A stretch of DNA of 58,072 bases from the NCBI GenBank assembly GCA_017544525.1, contig JAFYEA010000002.1, positions 1 through 58,072 of the forward strand. The letters are read 5' to 3'. Positions within the stretch are counted from its first letter, which is position 1, and every line of letters begins with the position of its first letter. The DNA comes from Bacilli bacterium (GTDB taxonomy: Bacteria; Bacillota_I; Bacilli_A; RF39; UBA660). Positions 1 to 8,028 of this stretch are shown here, one piece after another. The notes beneath the pieces were generated by a model. It was not told the origin of the DNA, ran no database searches, and was given only the letters and a program-made list of their open reading frames with translations. A program made the translations under genes and the position numbers.

Positions 1-175
1 CATATTTATCCGTATCTAAGTCTATATATTTTTTTCTATCTGAAAACTTAGCTAATCTTATATAATTATTAGCCTTATTTATTGCATCTGGTCTATATTT
101 TACACTTGCTGCTTTTACCATTATTGGTATTATCAATAATATGATTACTAATATTTTTAATATTTTATTTTTCAT
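1..175 (-). CDS. Secreted protein of unknown function (N-terminal 58 residues, cut by the window edge)
   Basis: An ATG at 175 opens a frame that runs off the left edge. The first 22 or so residues form a typical signal peptide: two or three lysines, then an Ile/Leu-rich core, then a KAAS cleavage-like site. The visible mature part is short and basic (SVKYRPDAINKANNYI). An AGGTG ribosome site sits 7 bases upstream. It lies downstream of spoIVB on the same strand, but a terminator separates them, so it probably has its own promoter. Too little is visible to assign a function. Confidence 0.7.
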   Translation of the reverse strand, partial: MKNKILKILVIILLIIPIMVKAASVKYRPDAINKANNYIRLAKFSDRKKYIDLDTDKY

Positions 176-187
176 ATTCTACACCTA

Positions 188-210
188 TTATAATTGTACA
201 ACAATTATAA
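188..210. promoter_or_regulatory. Perfect 10-bp inverted repeat, possible operator
   Basis: The two arms TTATAATTGT and ACAATTATAA are separated by three bases. The repeat lies between the spoIVB terminator and the ribosome site of the secreted-protein gene starting at 175. On the minus strand the promoter-proximal arm contains TATAAT, so a repressor bound here could cover the -10 box. There is no U-tract, so it does not look like a terminator. The operator role is an inference. Confidence 0.4.
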
Positions 211-212
211 CT

Positions 213-241
213 AAATAAAAAGAAGATTTTTAAAATCTTCT
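213..241 (-). terminator. Rho-independent terminator of spoIVB
   Basis: A perfect hairpin (AGAAGATTTT and AAAATCTTCT, one-base centre) overlaps the spoIVB stop codon. It is followed on the minus strand by TTTTATTT. Confidence 0.75.
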
Positions 242-1226
242 AATAAATAATAGTATCTCCATCTTTTAACATAGTATCAATCGATATTCCATATCCATAA
301 TTTACTCTATCTATAACTACATTTGTAACTGCTCCGATTAATTTATTGTTTTGAATAATTGGTGATCCACTCATTCCTTGAACTATTCCACCAGTTTTAT
401 CAATTAATTTTTTATCAATTATTTTAAAACTAAATGCTTTATTTGTATTTCGTTTATTATAATACTTTTCAACTATATCAATATTATACTTTTCTATTTT
501 TCTTTCCTTTGTTACCGTTAATATATATGCATTATCTAATTTTATATCTTCAAATCTACCTACTTCTAATGTTTTTTTATTTGGCATTTTATCCGTATAA
601 AAACCAAATATTCCAGTTTCTAAATTTTTCTCAATTGAACCTATTTTATTATCAAAAGAAATATTCGCATTTTTACTACCTACATGACCATTTCTACTTT
701 TATTAATACTTGTAATAGTACTTAATAATATATTTCCATCTTTTACTTCAACTCTATTATTTGTTTCATTAATCACAATATCATGCCCTAAAGCACCATA
801 TACTTTTGTAACAGGATCAATATATGTTAATGTCCCTAATCCTATTATATTATCTTTAACATATAAACCTGTTTTTAATAAATTGTTTTCTTCTTTTAGT
901 TTTAAATTTGTGTTAATTACTTTATTGTTTCTTATTATTTTTAAACTTATAACTAAATCTTCTGTTATTTCAGAATTAATATATTTAGTCAATTCATTAA
1001 TTGAACTTACATCATGATTATTTATTTTAATAATCTTATCACCTATTTTAACATTCTTTTTTGCTATATATTCATCATCTACTTTATAATAACCAACAAC
1101 TATTAATCCATCGGAATTTATTTTAATTCCAATACTTTCTCCTCCTGGTATTACATTCTTAGAATAAGCAAATATATTATATGGTAAAAATAAAATAATA
1201 AAGAATGTAAATATCAACTTTTTCAT
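240..1226 (-). CDS. spoIVB: SpoIVB-like sporulation signalling serine protease (peptidase S55)
   Basis: In Bacillus subtilis SpoIVB is secreted from the forespore and triggers the SpoIVFA/SpoIVFB step that activates mother-cell SigK. Here residues 1-20 are a signal peptide or anchor. VIPGGESIGIKI at 25-36 is the family's characteristic start of the mature protein. A PDZ domain spans about 30-110. The S55 domain follows, with a conserved His at 148 (GALGHDI) and the serine motif GMSGSP at 284-289. At 328 residues it is shorter than the B. subtilis protein (about 426). Its neighbours are xseB and xseA, a linkage also seen in other spore formers, where spoIVB lies near nusB/xseAB and recN. Its presence is strong evidence for a sporulation programme. 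Confidence 0.92.
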   Translation of the reverse strand: MKKLIFTFFIILFLPYNIFAYSKNVIPGGESIGIKINSDGLIVVGYYKVDDEYIAKKNVKIGDKIIKINNHDVSSINELTKYINSEITEDLVISLKIIRNNKVINTNLKLKEENNLLKTGLYVKDNIIGLGTLTYIDPVTKVYGALGHDIVINETNNRVEVKDGNILLSTITSINKSRNGHVGSKNANISFDNKIGSIEKNLETGIFGFYTDKMPNKKTLEVGRFEDIKLDNAYILTVTKERKIEKYNIDIVEKYYNKRNTNKAFSFKIIDKKLIDKTGGIVQGMSGSPIIQNNKLIGAVTNVVIDRVNYGYGISIDTMLKDGDTIIY

Positions 1227-1266
1227 GATTTCACCTCTTTATTATTTTTAACTTATAAATATATTA

Positions 1267-1297
1267 TATAAAACCAATAATTGTATTACCAATTATT
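1267..1297 (-). terminator. Weak terminator-like hairpin after xseB
   Basis: AATAATTG and CAATTATT pair around a six-base loop immediately after the xseB stop. On the minus strand GGTTTTAT follows, which is a poor U-tract, so read-through into spoIVB is likely. Confidence 0.4.
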
Positions 1298-1298
1298 A

Positions 1299-1526
1299 CT
1301 ATTCTTCTATCTTAAAATCGCTTATTTTACCATTTTCTTCCACTAATTTATTAATAGTTTCAGTGGCTGTATTTAATTTCTTTTCACAAAATTCAATTAA
1401 TTTCATTGCTTCAGTATATTTAGTAATTGATTTATCTAAATCTAATTCTCCGCTTTCAAGTTCATTAACTATTGTTTCTAATTCTCTAACTGAATCTTCA
1501 AATGTTTTTTCTTTCTTTTCTGCCAT
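1299..1526 (-). CDS. xseB: Exodeoxyribonuclease VII small subunit
   Basis: This 75-residue acidic, helical protein matches XseB. The family core FEDSVRELETIVNELESG is near residues 9-26 and DLDKSITKYTEAMKLIEFC follows. XseB bundles around the XseA coiled coil to make exonuclease VII, which degrades single-stranded DNA in both directions to short oligonucleotides in the cytoplasm. It starts one base after the xseA stop, so the two are translated as a pair. Confidence 0.95.
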   Translation of the reverse strand: MAEKKEKTFEDSVRELETIVNELESGELDLDKSITKYTEAMKLIEFCEKKLNTATETINKLVEENGKISDFKIEE

Positions 1527-1527
1527 C

Positions 1528-2859
1528 TTATTTAACCTCTCTTACTTCACTTATTACACTACCATTTTTTAATTTAGTAGTTATTTTATCACTAACATTT
1601 AAATCTTTAATATCTTTTATTACTTTACCATCTTTATATACTATTGAATAACCTTTATCTAATATATTATCTGGATTTAATAATTCTATTTTTAATTTTA
1701 AAGTATCAATTATATTTCTATTATCATTAACTATATTATTAATATCTTTACACAATTTATCTTTATATAAATCTATTGTTTGTTTCTTTTGATCATATAA
1801 TACATTAGGATTATTTAATATATAATTACTTTTATATTTATCTAATATATGTTTATTGTTCTCTATTAAATTATTAATATAACTATTTAATCTATCATAT
1901 AAATTATCTAATTTTTGCTCTTGTATTTCATATAATTTAATAGGATTATTTAATATATAATTACTTTTATATTTATTTAATAATTGACTATAACTATATA
2001 GTTTATTCTCAATAGATGTATTTATTCTTTCAAACGTAGTCTTAAAATATCTTCTAACTTCTTCTACATCTGGTGTTGCCATTAAGGCCGCTCCTGTTGG
2101 AGTTGGCGCTCTTAAGTCTGCTACAAAATCACATATAGTAAAGTCAATTTCATGACCTACACCACTTATAATAGGAATTCTACTATTGTATACAGCTCTT
2201 GCTACTATTTCTTCATTGAAAGCCCATAAATCTTCTATGGAACCTCCTCCTCTACCAAGAATAATAGTATCTATATCTTCAAATGTATTTGCAAGTTCTA
2301 TCATTTTTACTATATTATATTTGGCTTCTTCCCCCTGAACAAGAGTTGGAAACAAATATATCTCTGTCATAGGAAATCTTCTATTAATAGTAGATATTAT
2401 ATCTCTAACTGCTGCACCAGTCGGAGCAGTTATTACTCCTATCTTTCTTGGCACTCTTTTTATTTTCTTTTTATGTTCTTTATCAAATAAACCTTCTTCG
2501 CTTAACTTCTTTTTTAATTTTTCAAACAAAACATATAAGTTACCAATACCATCTAGCTCCATACTATCAACATATATTTGATAACTGCCACTAGCTTCAT
2601 ATACACTAATTCTTCCATGTACTAAAACACTATCTCCGTCTTTGGGACTAAATGATAAATATCTGTCATAATTAAACATAACAGCATTAATTTTACTGTT
2701 TTCATCTTTTAAAGAAAAATATAAGTGCCCTCTAGAATGATATTTTAAATTACTTATTTCACCCTTTAAATAAACACTTCTTAATTCTTCATTATCTTCA
2801 ATAGTATTCTTAATAATTCTATTGATATCACTAATAGTTAAATATTCACTATTGTTCAT
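1528..2859 (-). CDS. xseA: Exodeoxyribonuclease VII large subunit
   Basis: The 443-residue length is normal for XseA. An OB-fold DNA-binding domain occupies about residues 5-105 (VYLKGEISNLKYHSRGHLYF). The catalytic domain contains the conserved PTGAAVRDII and GRGGGSIEDLWAFN blocks and GVGHEIDFTICDFVADLRAPTP. The C-terminal coiled coil holds two close copies of a segment containing KYKSNYILNNP, the usual repeat architecture that recruits XseB. It overlaps the end of nusB by 11 bases, so nusB-xseA-xseB form one transcript. Confidence 0.96.
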   Translation of the reverse strand: MNNSEYLTISDINRIIKNTIEDNEELRSVYLKGEISNLKYHSRGHLYFSLKDENSKINAVMFNYDRYLSFSPKDGDSVLVHGRISVYEASGSYQIYVDSMELDGIGNLYVLFEKLKKKLSEEGLFDKEHKKKIKRVPRKIGVITAPTGAAVRDIISTINRRFPMTEIYLFPTLVQGEEAKYNIVKMIELANTFEDIDTIILGRGGGSIEDLWAFNEEIVARAVYNSRIPIISGVGHEIDFTICDFVADLRAPTPTGAALMATPDVEEVRRYFKTTFERINTSIENKLYSYSQLLNKYKSNYILNNPIKLYEIQEQKLDNLYDRLNSYINNLIENNKHILDKYKSNYILNNPNVLYDQKKQTIDLYKDKLCKDINNIVNDNRNIIDTLKLKIELLNPDNILDKGYSIVYKDGKVIKDIKDLNVSDKITTKLKNGSVISEVREVK

Positions 2860-3262
2860 TTACTTCCTCATTATCTCTTATTTTATCTAATACTGCATTT
2901 ATTAATTTAACAACTTTATCATCACTATATTTTTTAGCAAGTTCAACCGCTTCATTTATAACGACAATTTTAGGTGTATCATAATACATTAATTCATAAG
3001 TACCTAACCTTAATATTGCTTTATCAGTTTTACCTAATCTATCCAAATCCCAATTCTCTAAGTATTTATTAATAATTTTATCAATCATATCAACATTTTC
3101 AATTACTCCATTAACAATATCTCTTACATATTTATTGTCTATTTCTAGGTTTTCTTTAATAACTTCTTCCATATCAAAAGATATATCATTTTTAATATAA
3201 AAATCAATTTGATATAAAATAATCATAATTTTTTCTCTCGCTTCAGTTCTTGTTAATTTCAT
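2849..3262 (-). CDS. nusB: Transcription antitermination factor NusB
   Basis: A 137-residue all-helical RNA-binding protein that joins NusE (S10), NusA and NusG in rRNA antitermination. Conserved blocks are TRTEAREKIMIILYQ at the N-terminus and the C-terminal run through LGTYELMYYDTPKIVVINEA, VELAKKYS and FINAVLD-like KLINAVLDKI. The ATG at 3262 is chosen over the GTG at 3271 because AAGGGTG sits six bases before it and overlaps the GTG. First gene of the nusB-xseA-xseB unit. Confidence 0.94.
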   Translation of the reverse strand: MKLTRTEAREKIMIILYQIDFYIKNDISFDMEEVIKENLEIDNKYVRDIVNGVIENVDMIDKIINKYLENWDLDRLGKTDKAILRLGTYELMYYDTPKIVVINEAVELAKKYSDDKVVKLINAVLDKIRDNEEVNEQ

Positions 3263-3287
3263 AATAATCACCCTTAAAACTATTAAA

Positions 3288-3296
3288 ATTATACCA
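3288..3296 (-). promoter_or_regulatory. Extended -10 promoter element for nusB-xseAB
   Basis: The minus strand reads TGGTATAAT about 25 bases upstream of the nusB start. It is an extended -10 of TGnTATAAT form. No convincing -35 is seen, as is common for extended -10 promoters. Confidence 0.45.
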
Positions 3297-3304
3297 TTAA
3301 TAAT

Positions 3305-3333
3305 AAAAAAAAGATATTACTTTTTGTAATATC
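3305..3333 (-). terminator. Terminator of the pilin-adhesin gene
   Basis: GATATTAC and GTAATATC pair around five A residues on the minus strand, followed by eight T. It separates the upstream surface-protein gene from the nusB promoter. Confidence 0.85.
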
Positions 3334-3348
3334 CTTATATAAATATCA

Positions 3349-5532
3349 TTATGAACTATGATTTCTCATAATTATTATTCCAGTGCCACCTTTTCCACCA
3401 GCGTTTCTTGGACGTATGCTATCTGAGTCATCTTTTGCAGAAGCAGGACCACCTGCACCTCCACCACTACCAGAATTGTTAGTAGCATCGCTTCCATCTT
3501 TTCCATTGCCAGCGGCTCCACCACCATTAGCGCCACCGCTTCCTGTCAGAGATCCACTACACCAGGTTTCATTATAAGAATTACAGTTAATAAACTGTCC
3601 TCCTCCTCCACCGGCTCCATATTTTATACCATATGAGGAATCTTCAAAAGGATAAACTCCTGCAGGACCTGCACCTGCTGGAGAATTTGCAGCTGTTGAA
3701 TATCTTCCACCAGCACAACTTGTAGAACCTGATACAGTACGTTGACCTCCAGTTCCACCTGCTGCAGATATTGTTGATCCACCGATTGTAATTGTTGTAG
3801 CAGTTCCATTTTTACCATCTACTTTAGTTGCATCAGAACCAGAATTTGAATAACCTTTTCCACCATCTCCTCCTGTACCTATCGTTACACTATGATTACC
3901 TGTTTCAGCAGTAACAGTAGATGTGACTTTTGCACCTCCACCACCGCCACAGCCACCACGCCATGTTCTATTACCAAGAGATAATGTTCCAGCTCCTCCA
4001 CCACCGCCACCAACGGCGAATATATCTATTTGAGAACTAATTGATATAACATTTAACGTACCACCTGTATATAAGTATACTTTCCAGTTTTTATTTGATA
4101 TTGTTACAGTTGTTGTACCAGAAGCCTTTGCTTCATAATCTCTTGTTGTACTTCCATCTATAACTCTAAATGCTCCATTATAAGCAAATTTAAATGGATC
4201 TGTTGACTTCCATCTTGCAGTAAAAGTTAATTGAGCATTATTTGTTGAGGTTAGGTTACTGTTAATAGTCGCACCATTATCATACGTACTACCATTATAA
4301 GACCAACCGTCAAATACATAACCATCTCTAGTAAACCCATTTGTTGTTAATGTACATGGAGAATTATAATAACAAGTTGCATTTGCAGTAGATCCACCAG
4401 TATTATTGTTTCCAGCAAATTTTATTGTATATCTATTTGGATTCCATTTTGCATACAATGTGTGGTCTCCTTCAACAGAAACTGAAGTGTTTTCATTAAC
4501 TAATGTTGAGAGTGCAGATTCTAAATACCAGCCTCCAAATTGATAACCCTCTTTTGATGGAGAACATAATGTACCATATGCTTCTGCAAACTTAACTAAT
4601 TTAGTTGCTGGAATACAAGAAGCGCCTTCATAAGTTATATATGCAGAATTGCTCTCCCATTTTGCATATAAGGTATGATTTCTTGCAGTCTTTACTATTG
4701 TTGTTGGATCAATTCTATATACAAGTTCTGGTTCTAAATACCAGCCTTTAAATGTACGTCCAGTTCTTGATGTTTCACATAAATTTCCATATTCTTCATC
4801 ATATGTTACCATTTTGTATTCTGGATTGCATGCACTTCCACCATTTCTAAAGTATGTTACTTTAAATTTATTATCTACTAGTTCAATCGCGTCATCATCA
4901 TCTGGTTCAGGATTTGGTCTTGATTCAGAATCCACATTTCCTGATAAGTTTATTGATGCATAATATAAATCATTGTTTCCCCTTTCAAACACTCCTATCA
5001 TATATGCTATTGGTGAAGAACATGTTTGATTTCTTTTTGCAGATCCTGTTGTGTTTTCATCGTTACACTTCTTAAGTGTTTTCATATATTCAATTACACC
5101 ATTATCATATATATTTGTTGCATCAGGACTTTTTAATGCTGATGATATATCTTTTACTACATATATACTTCTTACTTGCATACTTTTTAACACTTCATCA
5201 CAACTATATAATATTCTTCCTAATTTTGTATTTTTACAAAAGTATGGATTTGCTGGTCCGTTTTTAGTAAATTCATCTACATCTGCTCTAAAATTAATTG
5301 TTGTATCTACAGTATCTCCATTTTTACATCTTATACTATAACTACATGTATCATCTGTTCCCAAGTCACTTATAGCATATAAAAGATATTTATCACTTGA
5401 TTTATCATAATATTCTTTTTCTTTTGTTTTTCTTTGTACCAAAGAATAACTTGATAAAAGCATTGCTAGTGATAATGCGACAACTACTAAAACAACTATG
5501 CTTTCTACAAATACAAATCCATTTCTTTTCAT
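3349..5532 (-). CDS. Large prepilin-like surface protein with InlB-type repeats and glycine-rich C-terminus
   Basis: The N-terminus is a class III (prepilin) signal. A short basic leader ends in Gly5, then FVFVE with the conserved Glu at mature position 5, then a 20-residue hydrophobic helix. This predicts cleavage and methylation by a prepilin peptidase. Residues about 45-205 form a Cys-containing pilin-like head. After an acidic linker (PEPDDDD) come three Listeria-Bacteroides/InlB-type beta repeats, about 222-292, 297-364 and 367-442. Each ends in a version of GWYLE...HTLYAKW. From about 505 to 727 the protein is extremely rich in Gly, Ser and Thr, resembling the glycine-rich domains of phage tail or surface proteins. 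Inference: a tip or adhesive pilin of a type IV pilus system. It is a single-gene transcript with its own terminator, and no assembly genes are adjacent. Confidence 0.75.
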   Translation of the reverse strand: MKRNGFVFVESIVVLVVVALSLAMLLSSYSLVQRKTKEKEYYDKSSDKYLLYAISDLGTDDTCSYSIRCKNGDTVDTTINFRADVDEFTKNGPANPYFCKNTKLGRILYSCDEVLKSMQVRSIYVVKDISSALKSPDATNIYDNGVIEYMKTLKKCNDENTTGSAKRNQTCSSPIAYMIGVFERGNNDLYYASINLSGNVDSESRPNPEPDDDDAIELVDNKFKVTYFRNGGSACNPEYKMVTYDEEYGNLCETSRTGRTFKGWYLEPELVYRIDPTTIVKTARNHTLYAKWESNSAYITYEGASCIPATKLVKFAEAYGTLCSPSKEGYQFGGWYLESALSTLVNENTSVSVEGDHTLYAKWNPNRYTIKFAGNNNTGGSTANATCYYNSPCTLTTNGFTRDGYVFDGWSYNGSTYDNGATINSNLTSTNNAQLTFTARWKSTDPFKFAYNGAFRVIDGSTTRDYEAKASGTTTVTISNKNWKVYLYTGGTLNVISISSQIDIFAVGGGGGGAGTLSLGNRTWRGGCGGGGGAKVTSTVTAETGNHSVTIGTGGDGGKGYSNSGSDATKVDGKNGTATTITIGGSTISAAGGTGGQRTVSGSTSCAGGRYSTAANSPAGAGPAGVYPFEDSSYGIKYGAGGGGGQFINCNSYNETWCSGSLTGSGGANGGGAAGNGKDGSDATNNSGSGGGAGGPASAKDDSDSIRPRNAGGKGGTGIIIMRNHSS

Positions 5533-5570
5533 ATCTCTCTCCTAGTATACATTATATCTTATTTTAATGA

Positions 5571-5603
5571 AAAATAAAAGAGATTTCTTATATGAAATCT
5601 CTT
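5571..5603 (-). terminator. Terminator of the GH31 gene
   Basis: AAGAGATTTC and GAAATCTCTT form a 10-bp stem around a six-base loop, overlapping the stop codon. The minus strand continues TTATTTTT. Confidence 0.85.
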
Positions 5604-8004
5604 ATACTTCAGCAATATATTCAAGTAACTTAATAAACATATTAATAAATACTTTATCAAGTCCTTTTCTCTTTAATTTCCTTATAGTAATTCTTTTATC
5701 TTTAATAGACATATCGCTAAATAATATACTATCTAGCTCTACTTTTAATTCTGTTGTAATACTTAAATCAGTAATGATGCTTTCTAAATCTTCATTAATA
5801 GCTCGTGACGCATCTATTTCTATATCTTTACCTTTACAATAAACTAATATTTTACTAGCTGTATCTATATCCTTAAATTCAATTACAAAATCATTTTCAT
5901 CTATATAACTATCAAACTTAACATTTACTTCATCGCAGAAAACTTGTACACCATCAGTATATTTAGTATTTCTAAATCTAATTTTATAATCTCTTTTTTC
6001 TGGAATAACACCATGTTTTCCATCTTTTGGTTCTATTGATACAGAAAAATCATTTTCTTTATAATAATAATTGATTTCTGTAATATAACTTTCTCCATTT
6101 TTATATTTGTTGCTTACTCCATCATCTTCATATAATTTATATGTATTACTTCTACCCGGGAAAATATGTATTTCCAATTCTTTAGGTGAAGAAGTATCAT
6201 TTTTGTTTTCTTCATGTAATATACTTAATGGAATAATAGCCCCTGTTTTAGCAAACACAGGATAATCTTCATCTTTATAAAATGTTACATATCTTCTACC
6301 ACCAGTAAATTTTTTACCAGTTTTAAAGTCATACCATACCCCATTAGGTAAAAATATTCTGTGAACTACTCTATTCATTACCTCATCTTTTTTAGTAACT
6401 ATTGGTGAAACAAATAATTCACTACCAAAATAATATTCATTCTTATATAATGGTTCATCATAAGTTTCAGGATATTTATAATATAACGGTTGAATTAATG
6501 GAGAACCATATGTTGAATATTTATATGCTTCTGAATATAAATATGGTATTAATTTATGCCTTAAATTTAAATAATCTTGAACAATTTTAAATGTTTTAGC
6601 ATCCCATTTCCAAGGTTCTCTTTTATAATACTTTCCTTCTTCTGATGCTAAACGTAATATTGGACTATAAACTCCCAATTGTACATATCTCATATACAAT
6701 TCTGAATCTTCTATTCCACCTTTGTATCCACCTATATCATGACTCCACCATGAAATACCTATATTAGATGCTGTTGCATTAAAGAAAGGTAGGAATTTTA
6801 ATGTTTTCCAACTAATATTCGTTTTTCCGGAATATAATACTGCATATTTATGTGGAACTATTCCAAAATTTCTACTCAATATTAAACTTCTCTTATTAGT
6901 ATAACTAAAGTTTTTAAATAAGAAATAATCCATTACATAATTTCTTAATTTATTATTGGGATTGTTATCATCAACCCAAAGCATATCTACTCCATTTATT
7001 AAATATGGATTAATAATTCCCTTTAAGAATGCATCCATTAATTTAGAATTATAAACATTTAAAGGAATATTCTTATCACTATCATTAGGATACATCTTAA
7101 CAAACTGATCATGTGCTTTTTCTTCTATACTTAACACTCCATCAGTTAATACTTGAGTACCTAAATATATATGATTTTTATGTAAATAATTAGATAATGC
7201 TAATGGATTTGGAAATATGTTATTATCTAAAGAAAAACTTAATTCAGAATATTTATTCTTAGTTCTACAATAAGGCCCAAGTAACAATAATGAAATTGGA
7301 ATATCATTTTTCTTAAATAAATTTAATAATTTTTGTATTCCTTCTTCATCATATTGTTCGTTCTTAGCCCACCATACACCTAAAGCATATCTAGGTATTA
7401 ATGGTGGTAATGTTGTTAGATTAAAGTAATCTCTCAATCCTATTCCAAAATCTCCATTATATATAAATAAATAAGTATCTACATTATTATAATTAGGGGC
7501 TAATAAGTTACCATTTTGATCAAGTATTGGTGTCTTTGAATCATCAAATGAAACAAAACCATCTAATGAAAATAAACCATTTTCTAAAGGTACAGAAGAA
7601 TTCATATCATCTAAACTATAAGCAGTTCCTTTTAAATTCCTTGCTTCAGGATGTTTAAAATACCAAGATTTTTCTGTATCATTTATAGTTACTTTCAAGT
7701 TTGAATCAGACATTATTGGTCCACCAAAATATGATTTTTCTTTATGATACTCTAATGTGAATTTTTCATTTTTAATTAATAACAGTTCATTATCTTCTTC
7801 TACTGTTACTTTTGGTTGAGAAAAAGATCTGTTCATAGCAAAAAGAGTTGGATAATCATTGAATGATCCAGTTTCGCTATATTCAAATCTTATTAAAGAA
7901 TTTGATATTATACTAATTCTGTATTTATTGCCTTTATATACAAATGAATTAGGTGTTTTACTTTTGGTTAAATCGACTTTAAAATGTGGCCCTAAATCAA
8001 ACAT
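5602..8004 (-). CDS. Glycoside hydrolase family 31 (alpha-glucosidase-like), active site altered
   Basis: An 800-residue cytoplasmic protein with the GH31 layout. It has an N-terminal beta-sandwich, a TIM barrel from about 200, and C-terminal beta domains with the family's LPNGVWYDF and IFPGRSNTYKLYEDDG. The nucleophile region is VDMLWVDDN, so Asp345 is retained. SHDIGGYKGG at 421-430 and the ATASNIGISWW block are also typical. However, the block that normally reads (F/Y)SGDT and carries the acid/base Asp reads YSGKTNISW, with Lys394. The usual RLHS substrate-binding His is replaced in LRLASEEG. It may therefore be inactive, have altered specificity, or use another acid. A strong AAGAGGAGG ribosome site precedes the ATG. 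It is 24 bases downstream of the HerA-like ATPase gene and probably co-transcribed with it. Confidence 0.88.
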   Translation of the reverse strand: MFDLGPHFKVDLTKSKTPNSFVYKGNKYRISIISNSLIRFEYSETGSFNDYPTLFAMNRSFSQPKVTVEEDNELLLIKNEKFTLEYHKEKSYFGGPIMSDSNLKVTINDTEKSWYFKHPEARNLKGTAYSLDDMNSSVPLENGLFSLDGFVSFDDSKTPILDQNGNLLAPNYNNVDTYLFIYNGDFGIGLRDYFNLTTLPPLIPRYALGVWWAKNEQYDEEGIQKLLNLFKKNDIPISLLLLGPYCRTKNKYSELSFSLDNNIFPNPLALSNYLHKNHIYLGTQVLTDGVLSIEEKAHDQFVKMYPNDSDKNIPLNVYNSKLMDAFLKGIINPYLINGVDMLWVDDNNPNNKLRNYVMDYFLFKNFSYTNKRSLILSRNFGIVPHKYAVLYSGKTNISWKTLKFLPFFNATASNIGISWWSHDIGGYKGGIEDSELYMRYVQLGVYSPILRLASEEGKYYKREPWKWDAKTFKIVQDYLNLRHKLIPYLYSEAYKYSTYGSPLIQPLYYKYPETYDEPLYKNEYYFGSELFVSPIVTKKDEVMNRVVHRIFLPNGVWYDFKTGKKFTGGRRYVTFYKDEDYPVFAKTGAIIPLSILHEENKNDTSSPKELEIHIFPGRSNTYKLYEDDGVSNKYKNGESYITEINYYYKENDFSVSIEPKDGKHGVIPEKRDYKIRFRNTKYTDGVQVFCDEVNVKFDSYIDENDFVIEFKDIDTASKILVYCKGKDIEIDASRAINEDLESIITDLSITTELKVELDSILFSDMSIKDKRITIRKLKRKGLDKVFINMFIKLLEYIAEV

Positions 8005-8028
8005 AATTATACCTCCTCTTTATATTTT

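Noticed and set aside
1780..2000. Two similar segments in xseA suggesting a recent duplication
   Set aside because: Internal repeats in the XseA coiled-coil region are normal for the family and needed for binding several XseB copies.
3383..3577. Pro-rich plus-strand open frame opposite the glycine-rich domain
   Set aside because: It is the complement of Gly/Ser codons in the minus-strand pilin-adhesin gene and has no ribosome site or terminator.
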